From: Thiomicrorhabdus sp033238645
GTDB taxonomy: Bacteria > Pseudomonadota > Gammaproteobacteria > Thiomicrospirales > Thiomicrospiraceae
Assembly: GCA_033238645.1 (NCBI GenBank)
Contig: BQXR01000004.1
Coordinates: 1 to 64,000, forward strand
DNA: 64,000 nt
Reading direction: 5' to 3'
Positions 53,328 to 61,627 of the stretch are shown here, piece after piece (the first letter of the stretch is position 1; every line of letters begins with the position of its first letter). Under the pieces are notes generated by a model that saw nothing but the letters and a program-made list of their open reading frames with translations, did no database searches and was not told the DNA's origin. The translations under genes were made by a program, and so were the position numbers.

Positions 53328-54368
53328 TTACTCCTCTGCAGTTACAATTTCACCACGAACGATCGCCTGCATAAACTCAAGTTTAAGTAATAAACTTTTC
53401 ATACCTTCTACGTCTAAACGCTCTGTATTGTGGGAATTATAGTCCTCAGTACGAGATATTTTCTCTTCACCGATATCGATAAATTTAGCATAATTTAAAT
53501 CACGTAAATCAGGTGGTACTCTAAAATAATCACCCATATCTTCAGCACACACTATCTCTTCTCGACTCAATAACGCTTCATACAATTTTTCACCATGACG
53601 CGTACCTATAATATTAATTGTATGATCTGGCAATCCGACCATTTCTCTTAATGCTTTCGCTAAAACTTCTACAGTAGCTGCAGGTGCCTTTTGTACAAAA
53701 ATATCACCGTTATTACCGTGCTCAAACGCATACAATACTAGATCAACAGCATCGGCCAATGTCATCATAAAACGCGTCATGTTCGGATCTGTAATAGAAA
53801 GAGGCTTACCTGCACGCATTTGATCAATGAAAAGCGGAATAACTGAACCACGGGAAGCCATAACATTTCCATAGCGAGTACCACATATTACAGTTTTGGA
53901 CTCATCGACATTTCGTGATTTTGCGACCATCACTTTTTCCATCATTGCCTTAGAAATACCCATCGCATTAATCGGATAGACCGCTTTATCAGTACTTAAA
54001 CATACAACCCTACTCACTTCATTCTGAATAGCAGCCTCTAATACATTTTCTGTTCCCAGTACATTTGTTTTTACAGCTTGCATCGGATGGAATTCACAAG
54101 AAGGAACTTGCTTTAACGCTGCGGCATGGAAAATAAAGTTCACCCCTCGAGTTGCATGTAATACTGAGTGGAAATCACGCACATCCCCAAGATAGAACTT
54201 TAATTTCGGATGTGCATACTGTTTGCGCATATCATCTTGTTTTTTCTCATCACGAGAAAAAATACGAATTTCTTTCAAGTCTGAATCCAAAAAACGCTTA
54301 AGCACAGCATTTCCAAAAGAACCTGTACCACCTGTAATTAACAAAACTTTATTGTCAAACATATTCAT
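53328..54368 (-). CDS. fnlA: UDP-GlcNAc 4,6-dehydratase/5-epimerase, FnlA/WbjB type
   Basis: This soluble SDR enzyme (346 aa) starts UDP-L-FucNAc synthesis by 4,6-dehydration with C5 epimerisation of UDP-GlcNAc. The motifs are LLITGGTGSFGNAVLKRF (about 8-25), FHAAALKQVPSCEFHP, LSTDKAVYPINAMGISKAMMEK with the active-site Lys, and RYGNVMASRGSVIPLF. It is the first gene of the fnlABC unit. The ATG two codons inside (54362) has a better AGGA spacing and may be the true start. The IS3 element lies 150 bp upstream, so this unit may need its own promoter. Confidence 0.93.
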   Translation of the reverse strand: MNMFDNKVLLITGGTGSFGNAVLKRFLDSDLKEIRIFSRDEKKQDDMRKQYAHPKLKFYLGDVRDFHSVLHATRGVNFIFHAAALKQVPSCEFHPMQAVKTNVLGTENVLEAAIQNEVSRVVCLSTDKAVYPINAMGISKAMMEKVMVAKSRNVDESKTVICGTRYGNVMASRGSVIPLFIDQMRAGKPLSITDPNMTRFMMTLADAVDLVLYAFEHGNNGDIFVQKAPAATVEVLAKALREMVGLPDHTINIIGTRHGEKLYEALLSREEIVCAEDMGDYFRVPPDLRDLNYAKFIDIGEEKISRTEDYNSHNTERLDVEGMKSLLLKLEFMQAIVRGEIVTAEE

Positions 54369-54619
54369 CCTAATTTAATGATTTTTTTTAATTAATGGCT
54401 TGTTTAAGCATACAGTCAAATAAAGCACTCTTTTTCTTACATTTGTTCATTAATGAAAATATCTTCTTCATTCACAAATCTAGATTTTATTTTTTGGCCG
54501 GTATCCAGAAACAATAGCACTGAAGTGTCAACACTATTTAGTACCTACATTTTTTCAATCTTCGCTAAATACTCTAAGCGCAAGGCTTAGAACGTCGCTA
54601 TTTTGCAGATGCAATATAA

Positions 54620-55439
54620 TTATTGTGGTCTGACATTGTTGTAATGCCCCATATACTCAACAATTAACCATTTAATTTGCTGCTGACTGATTAACTTTGT
54701 AAGCTGATAAATTCCTTCTGTCTTTAGTAATTTAAAGAAGCTTTCAATCACTGCATTATCCCAGCAGTTACCTCTTCGGCGCATACTTTGCTTAATCGAC
54801 CAATGTTTGAGCAATTTACGGTAAGCGCGGCTGATAAACTGACTGTCTTGGTCTGTATGAACTACTAGCCCTTTGGGTGGCTTTCGGTTCCACAGGGCTC
54901 TTTTCAACGCCATTTCAACGAGTTCTGATCGCATATAAGTTTCAATAGTCCAACCTACGACTTTTCTTGAGTAAAGATCTATATAGGTAGCGAGGTAACT
55001 CCAGCCCTGTCGAATTTTGATTTGAGCTATATCACCTACCCATACTTGGTTCATATAAGCGACATTAAATTGTCATTTAAGGTGGTTAGGGGCTATCAAA
55101 TGGCTGTTTATTGGGGAAGTCTCTGACTTTTTAAACCTCTTAGTGGTTTTAACCTTAAGCCCTAATTCATTCATAAGGAGCCCAATTTTTCGGCGACTCA
55201 TAATTATTTTATGTTCATATTTTAAATGGCCTTGAATACCACGCGTCCCTGAGCCCTGTTTTAGTTTTCAAATACATCCTTGATTAACTCTTTATCTTGT
55301 TTAAGCTATTTTTCCCTCTCAGAGGTATCCCGTTGAGAAGCGCTTAAATAGCTGCTTCGTTTAACCAGTAATACCTTGCACATCAACTCTATTGGGTATT
55401 TGCCTCGTTGTTGATCTATCCAGGCATACTTCATTTTTT
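54620..55439 (-). pseudogene. IS3-family OrfB transposase, degraded
   Basis: The catalytic half (54620-55054, 144 codons) is readable: GDIAQIKIRQGWSYLATYIDLYSRKVVGW, VHTDQDSQF (DDE second Asp, where the family has HSDRGSQY), SMRRRGNCWDNAVIESFFKLLKTE with the final Glu, and YNNVRPQ. The N-terminal half (55060-55439), beginning MKYAWIDQQRGKYP, is broken by several stops. The overlap with orfA is of the usual IS3 frameshift type. It is not functional. Confidence 0.88.
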
Positions 55440-55717
55440 GAGGCTTGCAAAGTATGCCGTTGCTTTTTCCAAGATTTCACGCTCCAGCTTGGCTTGTGCG
55501 AGTTCTTTAGTGAGCCGTTTTATCTGCTGTTCAGGCGTTTCATTTTTGAGTGGTAAAGCTGCTAAATCATGTTGAAGTTTGTAAGCTCTAATCCAGCTAT
55601 AAACGCTGTTTTAGGTACATCATAATCTGTGGCTACTTGGGCTGCTGATCGGTGACCTTCCAAAACTGCCTCAATGACATCCTCTCTAAACTTATCGTCG
55701 TATTTCTTGCTCGCCAT
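55431..55717 (-). pseudogene. IS3-family OrfA, frameshifted
   Basis: OrfA begins MASKKYDDKFREDVIEAVLEG with a helix-turn-helix (SAAQVATDYDVPK) and then loses one base near 55607. In the other frame it continues SVYSWIRAYKLQHDLAALPL and a leucine-zipper-like tail (KRLTKELAQAKLEREILEKATAYF) to a stop at 55431. Confidence 0.85.
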
Positions 55718-55842
55718 ATTTCTCTCCTAGTTTTTTGAATTTTAATTCATAATCTAGGTACGAGATAGTATAGCTACTTCAGAGCCCAAGAAATCCTTAT
55801 AACATTTCCAAAAAGCCTGCTCTACGTACAAACATGAAACAT

Positions 55843-57159
55843 TCAACACTCATGCCGATTTATATACATAGTATAAAACCAAAGCATACTGATTATGATA
55901 AAGGCTGAAAAGGTCTCTAAAAAACCAAATATTTGGTTATTTGCAGGGATAAATATAATTAGCAATGCGAATAGAGGCATCATTGCAGCTGCATAAAAAT
56001 TATTATTATCAATGATGCTAAACCATAGTTTAGCCAGATAAAACCCAAGTATTAGACATATAAATGCTACACCTACAAAGTGAAAATCATTTGCAAAATG
56101 ACTATAAAAAGAGTGCCACTGAGCACTTTCTCCCCACCATCTATCAATTTTATGTTGGTATGTTGATGTTGATAAATCAACACCCGAGATCCATTCAAAT
56201 TGCCTCATAAGAAATGTAGAGTTGCCTAAACCAAATGAACTTGTAAAATCTTGTGTCAATGATAGCGAAAATCCATAATATCCCTGCACAATATAACTTG
56301 AAAGCCAAGCATAGGTTACATAAACGAAACTATGATCTCCATTAGAATCAGGATCTTTTACCATTATATCACCGAGAGGCGACATCGCCTCAATATAGGT
56401 AACACTCCCACCTCTCTCTTGCATAGCCAAACCAAAAAATGTAAAAGCTCCCACTCCTGCAGTTAAAAAAATTAGTACAAAAAATTTTCGTTTCTTAAAG
56501 CCAAATCTACCCGTGCTATAGTAATTTTGAATAAAAAAAACTATTAGGGATGCCGAATAAAAGATTGCAAAGTCAAATACATATTTATTAGTTCCATGCG
56601 AGAGTGCTGATAATACTGGCAACAATGTAACAAAGAAAGCTACGCTTCTTGTGAAATATCCAATACGATCCCAAAAGAAGACTAAAGCTGGGATAAGTAA
56701 TATTTTAGAAAATGCAAATATAAAAAGTAGGATACTTGCTAATTTATTACCTGACACATCGGAATCTACTCGCTGCATTTTTTCAACATAACTCTGCCCA
56801 GGGCTCTGTATCCCAGACAATGCAGCATCAAACCAATATAGCGGATTCAGCAGATCAAGTATTGATTCAGAACCTTTAAAACCAATAATAGATGCGATCA
56901 TTGCAGCAACAACTAACAACCTAAACCTATTATTAGAAAAAAAAGAATCAAGGGTATTCTTTTTGTAACACTGTCCATTATTCGATTTAATCATAAAGGC
57001 TGCATAATAACCGACAAGAAAAGCCAGTTGATATAAAATCAAAAGGCTCCAAAATACAAATGGCAACTCAACATGATAGTCAATTGGACCAAACGCAAAC
57101 ATTAACAAGGTTACTGTTAAGTACCATTGTAGGAATACCATCGGGAAGAAATATTTCAT
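55843..57159 (-). CDS. wzy: Oligosaccharide repeat-unit polymerase (Wzy-like)
   Basis: This 438-aa integral membrane protein has about eleven hydrophobic segments and a large periplasmic loop at about 235-345. It has the O-antigen polysaccharide polymerase pattern (FSLSLTQDFTSSFGLGNSTFLMRQFEW, then WHSFYSHFANDFHFVGV near the C-terminal helices). No sequence motif for Wzy is universal, so the call rests on topology and place between glycosyltransferase genes. It differs in type from the Wzy-like proteins at 10057 and 23112, implying a separate polymer. Confidence 0.78.
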   Translation of the reverse strand: MKYFFPMVFLQWYLTVTLLMFAFGPIDYHVELPFVFWSLLILYQLAFLVGYYAAFMIKSNNGQCYKKNTLDSFFSNNRFRLLVVAAMIASIIGFKGSESILDLLNPLYWFDAALSGIQSPGQSYVEKMQRVDSDVSGNKLASILLFIFAFSKILLIPALVFFWDRIGYFTRSVAFFVTLLPVLSALSHGTNKYVFDFAIFYSASLIVFFIQNYYSTGRFGFKKRKFFVLIFLTAGVGAFTFFGLAMQERGGSVTYIEAMSPLGDIMVKDPDSNGDHSFVYVTYAWLSSYIVQGYYGFSLSLTQDFTSSFGLGNSTFLMRQFEWISGVDLSTSTYQHKIDRWWGESAQWHSFYSHFANDFHFVGVAFICLILGFYLAKLWFSIIDNNNFYAAAMMPLFALLIIFIPANNQIFGFLETFSAFIIISMLWFYTMYINRHEC

Positions 57160-57174
57160 TATTTATTCCTACTG

Positions 57175-58191
57175 TTATACAAAATCATCCAACCTATTCT
57201 GAGAATAAAAATTCTTTGATTTATTCTGAATCACATTGAGGTGCTTCTGATGTTCAGTAATTTCGACATCAAACGAATAAAATCGACTTAATATATATGG
57301 AAAATTTATAATAACTTTAGAAGCATAAACCCATAGAGCTATATTTAGGAATCTTTTGACTAGCTTTGATTTGGATAAAAAACACATAAGTCTATTTTTT
57401 AATATCAACTTATTAAAAAATGATGATTCATGACTTATCAGGTAGTTAAAAATACTGGACTGATCCTTATTAAACCTTTCAGATGCAATAATAAACGTTG
57501 ATCCCTCAGTTCTTCGATAATAGACATAAACTACATCATCCAAATAAAATCTTGCTTGTTTATTTGATTCCGCGATAGCTATCTGAATCGGAAGATCCTC
57601 TACAACATCATATTCAGTCATAAAATCTAAGACACTTCTATCCTGTAAGTACTCAGCTTTATAGATAATACTTGGAGCATTAATTAGACTAATTCTCTTC
57701 AATCTATCCATTAGAGCTGAATTTTTGTAAACAATATCCGATGCAATAATATTAAAAACATCAACATTATTTTTCTTTAATTCACCATTAAGAATACCTA
57801 GTGGTACACCAGAAAGAATATCATTTAATCCATACAATGACACCGCTTTAAAAAGATCCTCACAAGAGTAAACATCATCTCCAGCAGTAATCTTGCAATG
57901 CTCTGCTTTAAGCTCCCTTAGACCATTCCTGACACTTAAACACGTACCAACATTATTGTCGTTGTAGATTCTGACAACATCAAAAAATAAATTTCTATTA
58001 TCTAGTAACCACAAATCAATTAATGACGTTGTACGATCTCTTGAACAATCATCATTAACAATCAATTGAAACCTTATCTCAGAACCATAACTACCTATTA
58101 AGTGCTTAATACTTTCTAGGTGCTCGATTATGTATTTTTCATGGTTATAAGCAAGTACAAAAAATGCAAAACTATTAAGTTTATTAGGCAT
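57175..58191 (-). CDS. GT2 family glycosyltransferase
   Basis: This 338-aa protein starts with a GT-A fold of family 2: FAFFVLAYNHEKYIIEHLESI, QLIVNDDCSRDRTTSLI (the ND-D-CSxD motif binding the nucleotide) and AGDDVYSCEDLFKA with the DD metal site. A C-terminal helical region of about 120 residues follows. It overlaps the upstream gene by 8 bp. It would add a sugar to the repeat of the right-hand locus; the donor is unknown. Confidence 0.85.
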   Translation of the reverse strand: MPNKLNSFAFFVLAYNHEKYIIEHLESIKHLIGSYGSEIRFQLIVNDDCSRDRTTSLIDLWLLDNRNLFFDVVRIYNDNNVGTCLSVRNGLRELKAEHCKITAGDDVYSCEDLFKAVSLYGLNDILSGVPLGILNGELKKNNVDVFNIIASDIVYKNSALMDRLKRISLINAPSIIYKAEYLQDRSVLDFMTEYDVVEDLPIQIAIAESNKQARFYLDDVVYVYYRRTEGSTFIIASERFNKDQSSIFNYLISHESSFFNKLILKNRLMCFLSKSKLVKRFLNIALWVYASKVIINFPYILSRFYSFDVEITEHQKHLNVIQNKSKNFYSQNRLDDFV

Positions 58192-59044
58192 TTAACTTTG
58201 CCTTTAAGGCGTTAATAACAAAATAAAGCATTTTAAAGCCAACCATATTAAATCCTAGCCACAAAAACCTAACTTTCCAAGCCAAGTCCCTTTTTTCAAA
58301 AATACGATTATCTGAAAACCCCCGTTTACTAAAATCAATATCAAGATTATATTTCTTTGATTTTGGCACAACTACATCCGACACCCACTTTCCTCTATAT
58401 ACCGCCCCGCCTTTTTGATATGGGTAATCATAGATATTATTTTTGGCAGAACTTTGACTATAAAACTCTTTACCATCACCAAAAGTTCTATAAGTTCCAA
58501 AAACCTCCCATACCCATGGATCATCATTTTCACCGACGTATTTCATTAAATCTTTACGACGCCAAACTGCAGGTGCTGAATTTAGACGATAGTCAACCTT
58601 ATCCTTTAACTGCCTATATGCTGCTGCTTCATCATCTATATGAGATTTATAACAGACTGCATTTAAATAAAATACTGCTGAATTAGGGTTTTCATCCATA
58701 AACCCTACAATATTGTTAACCCGATTAACATCAACCGACGACTCAAGGATATAATCATCATAGGCCATAATCACATATTCAGTTTCAATATTCGCAAGAG
58801 TCTTGAGGAGGCGAAGGCCCCATGATTTACTTTCTTTTCTATCGAGAGAGGTTAGCAGAGCTTTATTGTTTATTGTTTGATCTATCACACTTTCAGCATT
58901 GATTACTACGTCAAACTGGCGATTTGGCCAATACTCATCTAATGCACAATAAAATAAAGGTAAAACATCTTGGTAGGCATCACAACTATTAACAATCATT
59001 GTTACCTTATCGGATGCTAGTAAATTTTTATTAAAACTCTTCAT
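58184..59044 (-). CDS. Putative glycosyltransferase or transferase of unknown specificity
   Basis: I do not recognise a named family for this 286-aa protein. It has a GT-A-like beginning (VTMIVNSCDAYQDVLPLFYCALDEYWP), a VIMAYDDYILE segment like a DxD metal site near residue 94, a basic middle (APAVWRRKDLMKYV) and a hydrophobic C-terminus (FNMVGFKMLYFVINALKA). It lies 1 bp after the cytidylyltransferase gene. The position makes it a candidate for transferring the CDP-activated group, or a further sugar; neither is shown by sequence. Confidence 0.65.
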   Translation of the reverse strand: MKSFNKNLLASDKVTMIVNSCDAYQDVLPLFYCALDEYWPNRQFDVVINAESVIDQTINNKALLTSLDRKESKSWGLRLLKTLANIETEYVIMAYDDYILESSVDVNRVNNIVGFMDENPNSAVFYLNAVCYKSHIDDEAAAYRQLKDKVDYRLNSAPAVWRRKDLMKYVGENDDPWVWEVFGTYRTFGDGKEFYSQSSAKNNIYDYPYQKGGAVYRGKWVSDVVVPKSKKYNLDIDFSKRGFSDNRIFEKRDLAWKVRFLWLGFNMVGFKMLYFVINALKAKLNA

Positions 59045-59045
59045 T

Positions 59046-59801
59046 CTATTTAAACAAACCTAAGCGCTCATACATTTCCAATTCATCAGCGGTATCAACT
59101 TCTATCCATCCATTTTTAATAAGAGCTGGCTTAACCTTCCATCCACTATTTATCAATGACTGAATAAAGCTTGTCATATACATATTCATAAAGTCCTTAC
59201 CATCATAAATTTGATCTCGGTCCAAACCATAGTAAAAATCTATAAATTGCTTTACCTTTTCCCCACTAACCTTAATTAGCCCCATATATTGAGCTTGCAC
59301 ATCAGCAATTGAGTCAGGGCATTTTCCAAGTTCAGCTACATAGCCCTCTTCATTTATTTTAAATGTTTCAGCATCATCCAAAGGATTCTCCATACGGAGC
59401 GACCAAAGCTTTTCCCATTCTTCATCAGCAGTTAAAACCATTTCGCCACTTGTATTAAGTAATGCATTTAGGACCTGTGGCTCATAAACGATATCACCAT
59501 AAGCAATGATTAGATCTTCATCCTCCTTCATAAATTCTTCAGCAGAAAATAAAGTTTCAACCATATTTGTTTCAGCATATCGTGGATTTGTATACTGCCT
59601 AATACCAGGTGCAGCTATATTTTCTTGTAAATATCCACCAACTAACGAAATATCAGTAGAATCAATTCCACACTGCTTCATTACCTCTAACTGACGGTGT
59701 AAAAGTGGCTTACCATTCAGTTTGACCATACATTTAGGTCGATCATTAGTATATGGTCTTAAACGGGTTCCTTGTCCAGCGGACAAAATAATTACTTTCA
59801 T
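59046..59801 (-). CDS. CTP:phosphoglutamine cytidylyltransferase-like (Cj1416 family)
   Basis: This 251-aa nucleotidyltransferase starts VIILSAGQGTRLRPYTNDRPKCMV, the NTP-binding signature, has YGDIVYEPQVL with the metal-binding Asp near residue 101, and ends NGWIEVDTADELEMYE, which holds the second metal Asp. It is related to LicC and to Cj1416 of Campylobacter jejuni, which couples CTP to L-glutamine phosphate. Alone the family could mean a phosphocholine cytidylyltransferase; the Cj1417- and Cj1418-like genes in the same operon favour the phosphoramidate role. The choice of substrate is inference. Confidence 0.75.
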   Translation of the reverse strand: MKVIILSAGQGTRLRPYTNDRPKCMVKLNGKPLLHRQLEVMKQCGIDSTDISLVGGYLQENIAAPGIRQYTNPRYAETNMVETLFSAEEFMKEDEDLIIAYGDIVYEPQVLNALLNTSGEMVLTADEEWEKLWSLRMENPLDDAETFKINEEGYVAELGKCPDSIADVQAQYMGLIKVSGEKVKQFIDFYYGLDRDQIYDGKDFMNMYMTSFIQSLINSGWKVKPALIKNGWIEVDTADELEMYERLGLFK

Positions 59802-59803
59802 AC

Positions 59804-60646
59804 TTATTTAACCTTTAAATTATCGATTACATAGTTTCTCAAACTTTTATGCATGAAAAAATAAGTCCGCCCATCTGTTGGGTTTTGCTGTGTTGATTCA
59901 AACTGATCAAATTCAATATTTTCATTAAGCTTACCGCTATTTTTTATAAGTTCAATCAATGTTAATATCCTTAATGCGGGATCATAGAAATCTAACAATG
60001 TCCGATAAATGTCATTATTTGAATATTCTCCATATTTATCTTCCGAATATTGAAATGCATATTCCCTTGAATAAATAATGTCACCCGTATCAATACCTGG
60101 ATTCATATAAAAGACACTAAATCCGGGCTTTTTTTTCATCAGGCAAGACCACAAAAAACAATCTGCTCCTTTGATATCAGGAACCAAACCTGGATGGATA
60201 TGTATAAACTTAGATTTTGGAATAGATAGCAGATTCTTTTTTAAAATACCACCGCCGGTAAATAGGAAAGTCTTATTATTCTCATTAAGAATTTTTTCAA
60301 AAAAAACTAAATCTTCCAACCCTGTCACAACAACCTTTTCTACCTCATGAGCAGGATATCGAAATATATCAAAATTTAAGTCATTATAAGTTAGTTCAAA
60401 CTCTGACAGGAGCTTCTGACCTAATGTGTATGTTTTTCGTCTATTAAGACACCTATATAGTTTATATGCCTTTTTTGCAAGGAAACCACCCATAATGCTC
60501 TTTAAGAGGTCAAACTTCCTAGAAGTCGGTTCTATATCAATATAAATAATTTTGTTTGGTATAAGGCCCTGTTTTTTAAGCATAGCCAAGTACACTCTAG
60601 ATGGCACTGAATCTACAAATAGAACAGTTAAATCCAAATACTTCAT
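59804..60646 (-). CDS. Formyltransferase-like protein
   Basis: This 280-aa protein is related to the hydrolase/formyl transferases (methionyl-tRNA and sugar N-formyltransferases). It has KFIHIHPGLVPDIKGAD, where the catalytic His is kept but the usual Asn two residues before is His, and MNPGIDTGDII with the catalytic Asp. The N-terminal part (LFVDSVPSRVYLAMLKKQG) is unlike typical Fmt. The ATG at 60646 overlaps the preceding stop (ATGA). It sits inside the putative phosphoramidate operon, so it may modify a sugar amine or the activated group. The altered triad leaves activity uncertain. Confidence 0.75.
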   Translation of the reverse strand: MKYLDLTVLFVDSVPSRVYLAMLKKQGLIPNKIIYIDIEPTSRKFDLLKSIMGGFLAKKAYKLYRCLNRRKTYTLGQKLLSEFELTYNDLNFDIFRYPAHEVEKVVVTGLEDLVFFEKILNENNKTFLFTGGGILKKNLLSIPKSKFIHIHPGLVPDIKGADCFLWSCLMKKKPGFSVFYMNPGIDTGDIIYSREYAFQYSEDKYGEYSNNDIYRTLLDFYDPALRILTLIELIKNSGKLNENIEFDQFESTQQNPTDGRTYFFMHKSLRNYVIDNLKVK

Positions 60647-61029
60647 TTGCAACCCTTTTCAAGCCCTCTGTTGAGAGCCTCAATGAGTTCACGATAGTTA
60701 TTGGAATAAGCTTCAGTATCACATAAACCTTTAGAATAAATAATGTCATTTAACTTAAAGGAAGTATTCAAATACTTATAATCTAGATACGTCATAGCAT
60801 AATATTTAAGGATACTCATAAGGGTTAAATAAGCCTCACAACTTATCTCAATACTGCTTTCTTTAACCAGTAAATTTGCAGAATAGAACTTATAAACGTG
60901 CTTAACTACATCTATTTTTTTGCATAACTTTTCTATTATCTCTTTATCATTAATTTTTGAACCTTCAAGGGACCTCTGACTAGCACTAGATAAAAAAAGT
61001 TCTACATCAAAATAAGTACTATGATCCAT
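60643..61029 (-). CDS. Unknown small helical protein in the phosphoramidate operon
   Basis: I do not recognise this 128-aa protein. It is predicted helical, without signal peptide or membrane segment, and contains several Tyr/Lys-rich stretches (ILKYYAMTYLDYKYLNTSF). It overlaps the amidotransferase gene by 11 bp and the formyltransferase-like gene by 4 bp, so it is translationally coupled to both and likely a real protein. A helper or carrier for one of these enzymes is possible but unsupported by motif. Confidence 0.65.
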   Translation of the reverse strand: MDHSTYFDVELFLSSASQRSLEGSKINDKEIIEKLCKKIDVVKHVYKFYSANLLVKESSIEISCEAYLTLMSILKYYAMTYLDYKYLNTSFKLNDIIYSKGLCDTEAYSNNYRELIEALNRGLEKGCK

Positions 61030-61627
61030 AAAAGTGTGCCTTTAATATAAGCATGTCATTTGTCGAAAAATCAGTTTCACGTTCTGGATGCCACATAATA
61101 CCCATCCATGGGTAATCATTATGCTTAACTACCTCTACTACACCGTCTTTGCTTTTAGCAATAACTTTCAGACCTTGTCCTAGTGTTGCTTCAACGACTC
61201 CATAATTATGGTAACTATTTACCTGAATACCATCTAACTGTAGATTACATTCACTGTACAACTTGTGATGGGTAGCAACATGCTGATCAACAGGTATTAG
61301 GCTTCCACCTAAATAATGATTAATATACTGCATGCCTCTACACACGCCTAAAACGGGAACTCCCTGCTCAATCGACAACTTCAATACAGATTTTTCAAGA
61401 TTATCCCGCGCAGGAATTTGCCCTATATCATTGCCACCACTTAGAATGTAACCATCTAAATTTAAGGCTTGCAAATATTCAGATGACTGTTCAATTCCAC
61501 TACACAGCGGAATTGGTATCATACCAAGAGACCATAGCAATTGAGCAAGCTGAACATCCAATGCATCTCGGACCTCTTGACGCCCTGAGACTGAATCTCT
61601 ACGCTGAGTAATTCCAACGCGCATCAT
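61019..61627 (-). CDS. Class I glutamine amidotransferase-like hydrolase (Cj1417-like)
   Basis: This 202-aa protein has the class I amidotransferase fold: SGGNDIG near residue 65, the nucleophile Cys in VLGVCRGMQYINHYLGG (about 100) and the catalytic His-Pro-Glu in MWHPERE near the C-terminus. Databases would label it PuuD-like. Cj1417 of C. jejuni has this same fold and hydrolyses gamma-glutamyl-CDP-amidate to glutamate and cytidine diphosphoramidate. Its ATG follows the kinase stop without a gap, and the kinase and cytidylyltransferase are in the same operon, which supports the Cj1417 role over polyamine catabolism. Confidence 0.8.
   Translation of the reverse strand: MMRVGITQRRDSVSGRQEVRDALDVQLAQLLWSLGMIPIPLCSGIEQSSEYLQALNLDGYILSGGNDIGQIPARDNLEKSVLKLSIEQGVPVLGVCRGMQYINHYLGGSLIPVDQHVATHHKLYSECNLQLDGIQVNSYHNYGVVEATLGQGLKVIAKSKDGVVEVVKHNDYPWMGIMWHPERETDFSTNDMLILKAHFYGS

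Larger units (their letters stand above)
54521..55781 (-). mobile_element. Decayed IS3-family insertion sequence
   Basis: The ends are imperfect inverted repeats: TGAAGTGTCAACACTATTTA at 54521 going in, and TGAAGTAGCTATACTATCTC on the other strand at 55781, each followed by GTACCTA. The 1261-bp length is normal for IS3. Both open frames are broken. No clear target duplication remains. It sits inside the second polysaccharide locus, between the polymerase gene and fnlA. Confidence 0.85.

Noticed and set aside
58357..58686. 109-aa plus-strand frame opposite the 286-aa protein
   Set aside because: Low-complexity antisense translation of a conserved-looking gene; no motif.
59804..60646. Methionyl-tRNA formyltransferase (fmt)
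   Set aside because: The N-terminus differs, the catalytic Asn is missing and there is no def or rsmB neighbour.
61019..61627. Gamma-glutamyl-GABA hydrolase (puuD) of polyamine catabolism
   Set aside because: The fold matches, but no puu genes are near and the gene is coupled to a kinase and a cytidylyltransferase.
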